A stretch of DNA of 64,000 nt, taken from positions 186,001 to 250,000 of the forward strand of contig NZ_JBHTIU010000039.1 of the NCBI RefSeq assembly GCF_042677205.1. Direction: 5' to 3'. Both the position numbers and the translations under genes were made by a program. The notes beneath the pieces are model-generated. The model did no database searches. It was not told the origin of the DNA and saw only the letters and a program-made list of their open reading frames with translations. Below are positions 1 through 6,986 of the stretch, piece after piece. This DNA comes from Paenibacillus_L residui (GTDB lineage: Bacteria > Bacillota > Bacilli > Paenibacillales > NBRC-103111). Position 1 is the first letter of the stretch; each line of letters opens with the position of its first letter.

Positions 1-176
1 GCTTGAGGACCACGGTTGCCTTCCGTAATATCAAATTCAACCTCTTGGCCTTCGTCCAAAGTTTTGAAACCTTCGCCTTGGATAGCAGAGAAGTGAACGA
101 AAACGTCGTCGCCGTTCTCTACTTGAATGAAACCATAACCTTTTTCTGCGTTAAACCATTTTACTGTACCTTTCAA
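1..176 (-). CDS. Cold-shock protein, CspA/CspB family (C-terminus beyond window)
   Basis: The visible first 58 residues read KGTVKWFNAEKGYGFI, then DDVFVHFSAI and GFKTLDEGQEVEF. These contain the RNP1 (KGYGFI) and RNP2 (VFVHF) motifs of the single-strand nucleic-acid-binding cold-shock fold; family members are usually 65-70 residues, so only a few C-terminal residues lie outside the window. The start is TTG at 176-174, chosen because AGGAGG (190-185) sits 8 nt upstream and the conserved KGTVKWFN motif begins immediately after it. Family members act as RNA chaperones that melt mRNA structure. A strong promoter and a short leader with a perfect hairpin lie just upstream. The family call is secure; which paralogue it is cannot be told. 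Confidence 0.95.
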   Translation of the reverse strand, partial: MKGTVKWFNAEKGYGFIQVENGDDVFVHFSAIQGEGFKTLDEGQEVEFDITEGNRGPQ

Positions 177-197
177 GTAAACAACCTCCTAAAATGT

Positions 198-211
198 CGC
201 CATTTATGGCG
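198..211 (-). promoter_or_regulatory. 14-nt inverted repeat in cold-shock gene leader
   Basis: CGCCAT-TT-ATGGCG is a perfect 6-bp inverted repeat with a 2-nt centre, lying just after the predicted transcription start and before the ribosome site of the cold-shock gene. It could be an operator or a small RNA hairpin at the 5' end of the mRNA; a 2-nt loop is too tight for a normal hairpin unless the closing pair opens. Confidence 0.4.
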
Positions 212-221
212 AATGTACCTT

Positions 222-250
222 ATTATAACACTGCTAAGAATTAATTTCAA
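222..250 (-). promoter_or_regulatory. Sigma-A promoter of the cold-shock gene
   Basis: On the minus strand TTGAAA (250-245) is followed after exactly 17 nt by a consensus TATAAT (227-222). The predicted start is near 215, giving a leader of about 40 nt before the TTG codon at 176. Confidence 0.8.
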
Positions 251-278
251 GTCATGTAACGAATTATATGCACATAAT

Positions 279-1013
279 TTATCGATCTTTTTTTGTCAGG
301 CACAGGAGATGTTTCGAGCCCGGGATAAAGGCAAGACGGGATTCCATCATCCGTACCGAAGCCCCGCTGTCCTCCAGCTCTTGAATCAGAATGTCCAGCC
401 CCGGGTATTCCTTAAAGGATAGATCCAGGAGCGGATATATGCGAACCTCCCCTCCCGGCCGGCAAATACGAAGCAGCTCCCGACAGGCTTCCAGGTGAAA
501 TTGTTCATCCAATCCCTGCCCGTATAGAAACAGAAAATGACTGCACAGAACAAGCGAGAACCGTTCCTCCGCGAACGGCAGATTCGGCAGCGATGCCTCG
601 GTATAAACCTGGCTCCCTTCTGTCCGGTAACTCTCGATAAATTGTGAGAACGAGGCCTCCCGCAGCTTGCGGTGATGTTCAGGGCTGCCATAATAGGACC
701 AGTCGAAGCTGTCACGCAATGCGTCTAATTTCTCCGTTGAAACCTCTATTTCTTCATAGCCGGTTTTCTCCATATCGTCAGCATCCATCGCATAAGTCGG
801 ATCCGCCGCGAAAGCGTCGACTCCTTTCCTTCTGGCCATAGCCGTGAACGATGATGCTCCTGCCGCAACATCCAATACCGGCCCCCGGTGCAGACGCTCT
901 TCTTCCAGCGAGAACATGCGGAGGTATTCATCCATAGACCGGCAGGTGACAGCGTACCCGGTCTGTTCGTAACCTCTCGGGCTGGGTACAGGCCCTCTTC
1001 CTTCCTTACTCAT
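279..1013 (-). CDS. Class I SAM-dependent methyltransferase
   Basis: The 244-residue protein carries the glycine-rich SAM-binding motif VLDVAAGASSFTAMA near residue 46 and an acidic residue after the second strand (AADPTY). The later segment LPFAEERFSLVLCSHFLFLY corresponds to motif IV and LLRICRPGGEVRIYPLL to the final Rossmann strand. The fold is therefore clear, but the substrate is not; many such Bacillota proteins are named only as class I methyltransferases. The ATG at 1013 follows a purine-rich leader of GATGAG-like repeats, with GAGCTGAG just upstream as a weak ribosome site. No terminator separates it from the downstream cold-shock gene, which has its own promoter. Confidence 0.85.
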   Translation of the reverse strand: MSKEGRGPVPSPRGYEQTGYAVTCRSMDEYLRMFSLEEERLHRGPVLDVAAGASSFTAMARRKGVDAFAADPTYAMDADDMEKTGYEEIEVSTEKLDALRDSFDWSYYGSPEHHRKLREASFSQFIESYRTEGSQVYTEASLPNLPFAEERFSLVLCSHFLFLYGQGLDEQFHLEACRELLRICRPGGEVRIYPLLDLSFKEYPGLDILIQELEDSGASVRMMESRLAFIPGSKHLLCLTKKDR

Positions 1014-1112
1014 CTCAGCTCATCTCTCCTCATCTCATCAAACTATTGTCTTGCTTCACCCGTTACGCTCCCTGGCTTAAGCAGGCGGTGCATAGCGGTT
1101 ATACGGATTGTA

Positions 1113-2843
1113 TCACGCGTTTTCCTTCAATGACAATCCGTTATCCAGCACCAGGGTGAAAAAAAACGTCACCCCGCCTTCCTCGTTGCGCGCCCCGAAT
1201 TCGCTGCCGTGAAGCTGAAGCAGATGCTTGACAATGGACAAGCCGATTCCTGTGCCCCCCAAATCCCGGTTTCCGGACCGGTCGGAACGGTAAAAAGCAT
1301 CCCATATATGAGGCAAATCCTCTTCCGGTATGCGGCTTCCTTCGTTGCTGACTTCTACCGTCACCTTGTCTTGCTCTGCCGTCTCCAGCACCTTGACCTC
1401 CACCCGGCCTTGTATCGGCGCATGGCGGACCGCATTGCTCAATAAATTGATCAGCACCTGCTCCAGCCGGGAACGATCGGATAAAACCTGCCGTTCCTCG
1501 CCGTCCGTCCCGGCAACCTTCAGTCTTATTTGCTTATCATTAAGGAGCGGCGACATTTTATGCAGGACCGAGCGAATCGTTTCGGACAGCGGTACCTTGG
1601 CGGGATTCAGCCGGAAACGGCCGCTCTCCAGCTGTGACAAATCCAGCAAGTCACTGACCAGCCCCGCCATCCGGCTGCTCTCTTCCACAATAATATCCGC
1701 ATATTTGTCCCGTTTCGTTCCTTGTCTTATATTATCCTTCAATGCCTCGGCGTAGCCTTGAATGAGACTGACCGGTGTTTTCAGCTCGTGAGATACGCTG
1801 GCCACGAATCTTTTGCGCATCCTCTCGAGCTGCTTTTCCTTCTCAATATCGGCCAACAGCTTGGCGTTCGCCTCCTGCAATTCATCCATCGTTCGCTTCA
1901 GGTTGGAGGACAGATAGTTCATGGTTTCCGCCAGCTGCCCTATTTCATCTTCGCGTTTGAATTGGACGGCTGCGGTGAAGTCCAGTTTGGCAAGCCGCTT
2001 CGCCACCCGGTTCAACTGAACAAGCGGTTTGGTGACGGTGCGGGAGAACAAAATGGCGAACAGAACAATCAGCACCAGCGCAATTAAATAAAAATAGGAG
2101 TTGAAGTTTCCCATGACCTTCACCGCATCGCCAACCGGCTGCAGAGTCGCCACCGTAAACAAATATGCCTCCCCGCCTGCGGGATGAACCGTGTCCGGAA
2201 GCTTGGCCGCAGCTATCAATATATTTTCCCGCTGGCCGCCGACTCCCGAGTTGTTCATTTGCCTGATCAAGATTTCTCCATCGTCGAGCTCGTCAAAAAA
2301 GTCCTCTTCCTGCAGCCAATAGCTCAAAATACTAATTAAATTGCCGTAGCTTCCACCAATAGCCGGTGTCGCCGGTTGAGACGGCTGCGCGATAGAAAAT
2401 GAGGAGCTAACTGGCTCCCTCCCTCCCGGGTGATCCAACTTCGTTAAAGGGGCTTCCTGCTCATACGAATGGGTTAAGGTTTCGGCCGAAGTATGGATAC
2501 GGATATCATAAGCCGGATTCGGTTTTCTAAGAGGCAGTGCCGGGACGGACGTCATCCCGACATACAGATCTACTCTATCCTCTTGCTTGAACACAGTCGT
2601 TGTCAGACCGTAAAACTGCTGTTCAAACCGGCCCACCTCCTCCGGCTTGTCAAACAGGTCATAGCGGCCATCGGCATATCCCCTATAGATTTCTGAAAAT
2701 TGACTTCTCAGTTCCTTCGTTTTCTGACTGATGTAGTAAGGTTCAAACAGAAACTTCTGTAATTGAATCCATGCCAGCACGATCAGCATCAATCCGATGA
2801 AGGTCACCCAGAACACCTTGTAGGACAATCGTTTATTGCTCAT
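1113..2843 (-). CDS. Sensor histidine kinase, partner regulator missing
   Basis: A 576-residue membrane sensor: an N-terminal membrane segment (about residues 8-30), an extracytoplasmic region of some 220 residues, a second membrane segment near 250-268, a HAMP linker, then HisKA with SHELKTP (H352) and an HATPase_c domain with the N box NLLSNAVRHA and the G box GGTGIGLSIVKHLL. All catalytic motifs are intact. The start at 2843 is inferred because MSNKRL begins the natural N-terminus; an in-frame extension of 12 residues upstream lies in sequence that belongs to the neighbouring adaptor pseudogene. Kinases of this architecture normally follow a response-regulator gene, often with an ATGA overlap, but here the upstream DNA is the inside of an unrelated gene on the opposite strand. 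It is therefore probably orphaned by rearrangement, and its expression is uncertain. Confidence 0.9.
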   Translation of the reverse strand: MSNKRLSYKVFWVTFIGLMLIVLAWIQLQKFLFEPYYISQKTKELRSQFSEIYRGYADGRYDLFDKPEEVGRFEQQFYGLTTTVFKQEDRVDLYVGMTSVPALPLRKPNPAYDIRIHTSAETLTHSYEQEAPLTKLDHPGGREPVSSSFSIAQPSQPATPAIGGSYGNLISILSYWLQEEDFFDELDDGEILIRQMNNSGVGGQRENILIAAAKLPDTVHPAGGEAYLFTVATLQPVGDAVKVMGNFNSYFYLIALVLIVLFAILFSRTVTKPLVQLNRVAKRLAKLDFTAAVQFKREDEIGQLAETMNYLSSNLKRTMDELQEANAKLLADIEKEKQLERMRKRFVASVSHELKTPVSLIQGYAEALKDNIRQGTKRDKYADIIVEESSRMAGLVSDLLDLSQLESGRFRLNPAKVPLSETIRSVLHKMSPLLNDKQIRLKVAGTDGEERQVLSDRSRLEQVLINLLSNAVRHAPIQGRVEVKVLETAEQDKVTVEVSNEGSRIPEEDLPHIWDAFYRSDRSGNRDLGGTGIGLSIVKHLLQLHGSEFGARNEEGGVTFFFTLVLDNGLSLKENA

Positions 2844-2847
2844 GCTC

Positions 2848-3890
2848 CAGCCCGTACAGAAATCATTATCTCGAACCATTCAAGGCAGCGGCAAGCTGGT
2901 TCCGCGCCACAAGTCCGACCTTATAAACGAGAGCGGCTGGAAAGTCACCCGGGTGCATGTCGGGAAAACGATACCGTCCAAAAAGGACAGGTGCTTGTCA
3001 CCTATGACACTTCCCAGCTGGACGAGCAGCTGTTGAATGAAGAGGCTCAGCTGCAAAAAATGAATTTGAACCGAGAAGCGCTAAAGGAACAATTTGTCGC
3101 CGCCCAGCGGGAAACCGATGAGGATTCTGTGCGAAAGGCGAAGCGCGACCTGGAAAGCCAGCAGCTGGACATCGAGATGCAGCAGCGTAAAATCGAAGGC
3201 CTGCGCAAAGAGCGGTCCGATAAAGGAACGCTGAAAGCTCCATTCGACGGCAAAGTGACGGATATCTATGTGGAGGAAGGGCTGAACGCTTCTCAAGGTC
3301 AGGCGGCCCTGTCGCTTGCAAGAATGAACGAAGGCTTCGAATTTACATTTACGACCGATGAAGACGATGCGGACGCGCTTCAGCTGGAGGAAAAAGTGTC
3401 CGTCCGCATTGCCGGAGAGAATGCAAAGTCGCTGGAAGGAACGATCATCGATATTAAAGATGCGACCGCCTCCGGGGGAGGGGGCCCGCCTGATAATAGG
3501 GGTTCCTTCGGTGGAGGCATGTCTTCAGGCGGTGACAACGGCGGCGGCGGCGGACCAAATGCGCAGAAGACGATCGTCATATCCGTCATAGACGATACTT
3601 TGACGGGAGAGGAGAAAGCAAGCGTTCGAATCGATAAGCCGATGGACGGGCAAGGGCTCGTCATTCCCAAGAAGCTTGTGTATAAGGACAGCAAAGGAAA
3701 TTACGTCTTTGTCATCCGGGAAAAGAAAAGTCCGGTCGGAAATACGTTCCATGCGCAAAAAGCGTATGTGAACATTGGAAGTTCCACCGACGATGAAATC
3801 ATCGTCCTGTCCGGTCTCTCGCCGAAGGACGAAATCATCTCCGAGACCAGCGAGCCGCTGCAGGAAGGCAATCGGGTGCGCATCAAATAG
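2848..3890 (+). pseudogene. HlyD/MacA-type efflux adaptor, 5'-truncated and frameshifted
   Basis: The coding signal of a periplasmic-adaptor-like (membrane fusion) protein begins abruptly near 2848 with KSLSRTIQGSGKLVPRHKSD, lacking the usual start and membrane anchor. It runs to VTRVHV in one frame and then continues from 2964 in another frame as ENDTVQKGQVLVTYD. Adding one G to the GGG at 2962-2964 joins the halves as VHVGENDTVQKGQVL, a typical lipoyl-domain sequence. The rest is intact: coiled-coil hairpin (about 3010-3230), second lipoyl half (KAPFDGKVTDIYVEEG), a glycine-rich insert (3470-3560) and the beta-barrel and membrane-proximal domains. Such adaptors partner with MacB-like ABC exporters, none of which is present. 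With both ends damaged it is unlikely to be functional unless the frameshift is a sequencing error. Confidence 0.8.
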
Positions 3891-3932
3891 CGGTTGATCC
3901 ACCCGGAATAATTTTATAAGGGAGCGATAAAC

Positions 3933-5267
3933 ATGAAAAAACATTTAGCATGGATGATGATGGCAATTTTAGTATTATTGACGGCTTGTTCCGGCAACAG
4001 TCCCTCCTCTGCAGGGGAACATTCGTCGTCGGGAGATCAGAAAACGGTCGTCATAGCCGTGACCGGCAGCAACCGGTTCCTGGAAACGGCGGCGCAAAAA
4101 TTCGAAGATCTCCACCCCGATATCCATATCGAGATAAAAGAATACCTGGCCATGCCGAATACGGACGGGGGAACGACCAGCGCGATCTCCCAAGCGGATA
4201 TGGAAAAGTATGTTCAGACCGTAACGACTCAGGCGCTGTCCGGAAAAGCCTCGGATTTGATCGATATGACGAACTTGCCCCAGGATAAATTCGTCTCCAA
4301 AAACGTTCTGGTCAATTTATACGATCTGATGGCCCAAGACTCTACTTTCGATAAAAGCCGGTACTATGAAAACATTTTAAAGTCTTCGCAAAACGGGGAC
4401 GGTCTGTATGCCATGCCATTCTCGTTCTCGCCGCAGTTCGTAGCCGGAAAGAAATCAGTCTTGGAAAAGGCGGGCATCTCGATAGACGATAAAACCTGGA
4501 CATGGGGCCAATTCAAGAACATTGCCAAGAAGCTGCAGGATCAGGTCGGACAGGATTACGTTGCATTTGTTAATTTGCTTCCTAATCAACTGCTCGCCGA
4601 TTATATTGAAAAGAACTACTCCGATCTCGTTCAGGACGGCAAAGCCAATTTCGATTCAGAGCTGTTTAGAGGAATGATGAACGAAATCAAATCGATGTAC
4701 GACGAAGGGATTCTTCAAGCCGAGTTTTCTTACGACTATGATAAAGCTTTGTTTTCCATGACCAGCCTGTACAATCCCGCTATGGATTTAATCAATGTGC
4801 TGAAAGAAGACACTCAATTATTTAACAGGCCTACGTCCAACGGCCAGTCCGGCGGAGGAGAGTATTCCTCTTACTTCACTTTGGGGCTGAACAGCAAATC
4901 GCAGGTGCAGCAGGAAGCATGGGAATTTCTGAAGTTTCTGCTTTCCGACGAGATGCAGTCCTCCCCGGAATTACCGTCGGGATATCCTATTCATAAGGGC
5001 ATAGTGGATAAAAAATTTCACGAAGCTAAAGAAAAACTACTTCAAGGCGGGACGCTGGAGGTTTCCGGATTTCCAGTGGAAGTCCCTGACAATCTAGATA
5101 TGTCCATGGTGGATGAACGAATCGCAACCATGAAACAGCAGTTGGAGAACGCAAGTAAGAAATTAACCAGCGACATGAAGGTGTTCTCCATTGCGATGGA
5201 GGAATTTGAAGCGGAGGAAGTAAGCAAGCTGATTCAAAACCGGGTGACGACTTATTTAAATGAGTAG
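3933..5267 (+). CDS. Extracellular solute-binding lipoprotein (ABC sugar-binding type)
   Basis: A 444-residue protein starting with a lipoprotein signal peptide (positively charged MKKH, hydrophobic core, lipobox LLTAC with the lipidated Cys at about residue 19). The mature part has the family-1 solute-binding pattern TVVIAVTGSNRFLETAAQKFEDLHP, followed by domain 2 with YYENILKSS and LYAMPFSFSPQF. Proteins of this kind capture oligosaccharides or peptides outside the membrane for an ABC importer. No permease or ATPase gene accompanies it; it follows the broken adaptor gene by 42 bp and may be a leftover of a larger locus. The ribosome site GGGAGCG lies 7-8 nt before the ATG. The ligand cannot be predicted. 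Confidence 0.85.
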   Translation: MKKHLAWMMMAILVLLTACSGNSPSSAGEHSSSGDQKTVVIAVTGSNRFLETAAQKFEDLHPDIHIEIKEYLAMPNTDGGTTSAISQADMEKYVQTVTTQALSGKASDLIDMTNLPQDKFVSKNVLVNLYDLMAQDSTFDKSRYYENILKSSQNGDGLYAMPFSFSPQFVAGKKSVLEKAGISIDDKTWTWGQFKNIAKKLQDQVGQDYVAFVNLLPNQLLADYIEKNYSDLVQDGKANFDSELFRGMMNEIKSMYDEGILQAEFSYDYDKALFSMTSLYNPAMDLINVLKEDTQLFNRPTSNGQSGGGEYSSYFTLGLNSKSQVQQEAWEFLKFLLSDEMQSSPELPSGYPIHKGIVDKKFHEAKEKLLQGGTLEVSGFPVEVPDNLDMSMVDERIATMKQQLENASKKLTSDMKVFSIAMEEFEAEEVSKLIQNRVTTYLNE

Positions 5268-5383
5268 GCCTATAGAAAACTCTTCCTTTCGAATATCAAT
5301 TCTGACCGTTCCTGTGAGACATCCGTCGCAAAATAAGCTACAATAATAAAGAGCGAAAAAATGAATGAAGCGAGGAAATAACC

Positions 5384-5629
5384 TTGAAAAACAATCGTGT
5401 GAAAAAGCATATGATTTACAAAAAAGACAACTGGAACATGATGTCCGTCGAAGTCAACGGCAAACAGCTCATTGTCCGTGAAATATCGGATCAATGGGGA
5501 GAGGAAAGCCACATTTTCCTAAGCCGCCCCGCTATGATGCAATGGGTCAGCGAGCGGTTTGCGGACGATCGTTTTGACGGTTCGGAGGAAGAACGTGAAG
5601 AAATAATTAGAGCCTTCCAGGAAGTATAA
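5384..5629 (+). CDS. Conserved small hypothetical protein
   Basis: An 81-residue, soluble, acidic-tailed protein with no membrane segment and no motif I recognise. The TTG at 5384 is favoured because GCGAGGA lies about 8 nt upstream; an in-frame ATG at 5411 is possible but has no ribosome site. Its C-terminus (FDGSEEEREEIIRAFQEV) looks helical. A weak hairpin (about 5637-5663) follows. Function unknown. Confidence 0.6.
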   Translation: MKNNRVKKHMIYKKDNWNMMSVEVNGKQLIVREISDQWGEESHIFLSRPAMMQWVSERFADDRFDGSEEEREEIIRAFQEV

Positions 5630-5691
5630 AACGCAAGAAGGCTAACAAAATTTGGCTTCTTTAACGGAGGATCATCCGACAAAAAATAGGC

Positions 5692-5721
5692 TTGACAAAA
5701 ATCGCTTTTCCATGCCATACT
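5692..5721 (+). promoter_or_regulatory. Sigma-A promoter of the riboswitch-terC unit
   Basis: Consensus TTGACA (5692-5697) and CATACT (5716-5721) separated by 18 nt. The predicted start near 5728 lies about 15 nt before the riboswitch. Confidence 0.75.
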
Positions 5722-5740
5722 GAAATAGAAAAATATGTAT

Positions 5741-5845
5741 CGTCCCAAAGGGGAGTAGCTAGTAATCAATAAAGTCGTCAATTCGGGATATTTGTCCCCG
5801 GCTTTATTGGCAACATTACGTTGTTAGCAAGACCTTTGCCGATTA
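5741..5845 (+). promoter_or_regulatory. yybP-ykoY family manganese riboswitch
   Basis: The segment has the family's conserved core: AAAGGGGAGTAGC at the 5' side, AAAGTCGTCA in the middle, TCCCCGGCTTTATTGGC and finally AGCAAGACCTTTGCC. P1 can form between CAAAGG (5746-5751) and CCTTTG (5833-5838). The same CCTTTG is also part of the following terminator stem, so ligand-stabilised P1 and the terminator exclude each other. Members of this class sense Mn2+ and switch genes on, and they commonly precede TerC/MntP-type membrane proteins, as here. Identified by eye; a covariance-model search would settle it. Confidence 0.88.
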
Positions 5846-5860
5846 GGTAAGGGTCTTTTA
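5829..5860 (+). terminator. Riboswitch expression-platform terminator (first of two)
   Basis: AAGACCTTTGCC pairs with GGTAAGGGTCTT over 12 bp with two G-U pairs, followed by a short T run. It overlaps the 3' strand of riboswitch helix P1 at 5833-5838, so it should form only when P1 is not stabilised. Confidence 0.75.
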
Positions 5861-5869
5861 TGTTTGCTT

Positions 5870-5904
5870 AAGACCTTTGCCGAGCTCGGTGAAGGTCTTT
5901 TTTA
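5870..5904 (+). terminator. Second, near-duplicate terminator in terC leader
   Basis: AAGACCTTTGCCGAG pairs with CTCGGTGAAGGTCTT and is followed by six T. Its first 14 nt duplicate the 5' arm of the preceding terminator, suggesting a local duplication. Because it begins with the same CCTTTG it could in principle also pair with the 5' strand of P1. Confidence 0.75.
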
Positions 5905-5907
5905 TAT

Positions 5908-5997
5908 AAATTTTCCTGTGTCCTTGTCCCGTCCGGGGGCACCCTATCCATGAACGTATTGTTCCGGAGCATTGCGTTCCTTAGGATAGGAAAATTT
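5908..5997 (+). other. Nested inverted repeats between terminators and terC
   Basis: AAATTTTCC (5908-5916) is complementary to GGAAAATTT (5989-5997), and CCTATCC (5943-5949) to GGATAGG (5984-5990). The two 3' arms overlap by two nucleotides, so the two stems nearly stack or compete. This leader of about 225 nt between the terminators and terC contains no convincing gene. Confidence 0.45.
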
Positions 5998-6130
5998 GCT
6001 AACGGCTCTGGCTCCGGACATCGGGTTCCCTGCCTGATCCGATGGCCGGATATGATTCCAGAAAACTGACGGATAAATAGTGATGGGCAATGATTCTTCA
6101 TGAGGTTATACTATTTAAGGAGTGGTACAC

Positions 6131-6814
6131 TTGGACATATTCTCCGTCACTTTCCTCTTGGCACTTGTCAATATCATCATAATCGACCTGGTGCTGGCCG
6201 GGGACAACGCGATCGTCATTGGATTAGCCGCTCGCAACGTTCCCAAAGAAATGCAGAAGAAAGTCATTATCATTGGTACTATTGGTGCTGTCGTCATTCG
6301 TGCCGCAGCTACTCTGGCCGTCACTTGGCTGCTGAAGTTTCCGGGACTTCTGCTGGTTGGAGGCGTTCTTCTCGTCTGGATCGCCTATAAGCTGCTGGTC
6401 GATAACAAAAGTCATGAGATGCAGGCTAAACCGAGTGTTTGGGGAGCCATCTCCACCATTTTGATTGCCGACGTCCTGATGGGGCTGGATAACGTACTAG
6501 CGATCGCAGGAGCAGCGCATGGCAATTATGTGCTCGTCATTATCGGCCTTCTCATTAGCGTCCCGATAATGATTTGGGGCAGCACACTTTTCCTGAAATG
6601 GATGAGTCGTTTTCCATGGATCATTTATATCGGCTCCGGGGTTCTAGCCTTTACGGCAGCCAAAATGATTACCGATGAGCCTTTCGTTCATAATTTGCTG
6701 TTTGTATCCCCCATTGCCAAATGGGCTTTCGTAATTGTAGTCATCGTGGCTGTCCTGCTGCTCGGTTTGCGCAAAAACCGGATGCAGAGCACACCCAGCC
6801 CCGCAGGCCAATAA
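6131..6814 (+). CDS. TerC family integral membrane protein (YkoY-like metal exporter)
   Basis: About 227 residues and seven or so membrane helices. It carries the two TerC signature clusters, LVLAGDNAIVIGLAARNVP in the first helix region and ADVLMGLDNVLAIAGAAHG in the middle; the acidic GDN/LDN residues lie within the membrane and are the presumed metal-binding sites. Bacillus YkoY-type TerC proteins are linked to Mn2+ efflux and metallation of exported proteins, and the upstream manganese riboswitch fits that role. The start is TTG at 6131 because AAGGAG (6117-6122) lies 8 nt upstream; the in-frame GTG at 6122 overlaps that ribosome site and is unlikely. Confidence 0.92.
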   Translation: MDIFSVTFLLALVNIIIIDLVLAGDNAIVIGLAARNVPKEMQKKVIIIGTIGAVVIRAAATLAVTWLLKFPGLLLVGGVLLVWIAYKLLVDNKSHEMQAKPSVWGAISTILIADVLMGLDNVLAIAGAAHGNYVLVIIGLLISVPIMIWGSTLFLKWMSRFPWIIYIGSGVLAFTAAKMITDEPFVHNLLFVSPIAKWAFVIVVIVAVLLLGLRKNRMQSTPSPAGQ

Positions 6815-6838
6815 GGATAGGATTCAGCAGACAAAACA

Positions 6839-6876
6839 GGCCGCTATTCAACGCGAATAGCGGCCAAGCTTTTTTT
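6839..6876 (+). terminator. Terminator after terC, possibly bidirectional
   Basis: GGCCGCTATTC and GAATAGCGGCC form an 11-bp stem with a 5-nt loop, followed by seven T. The opposite strand also has a T-rich flank, so it may stop the convergent thiamine-diphosphate enzyme gene too. Confidence 0.85.
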
Positions 6877-6986
6877 CGCGCAATGAACCCTATTGCTCTC
6901 CATTCTATTCCTCCGCAGCCGAAAATGTTCCTTGCCGACGAAGTGTCTTTAGTTAGCCTTGTCGGGATCCCGACCGACTTCCTTTC

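Noticed and set aside
2763..2963. The N-terminal part of the long plus-strand open frame over the adaptor gene
   Set aside because: Upstream of 2964 this frame is the complement of the kinase gene and then out-of-frame adaptor sequence. The real adaptor residues before 2962 are in a different frame.
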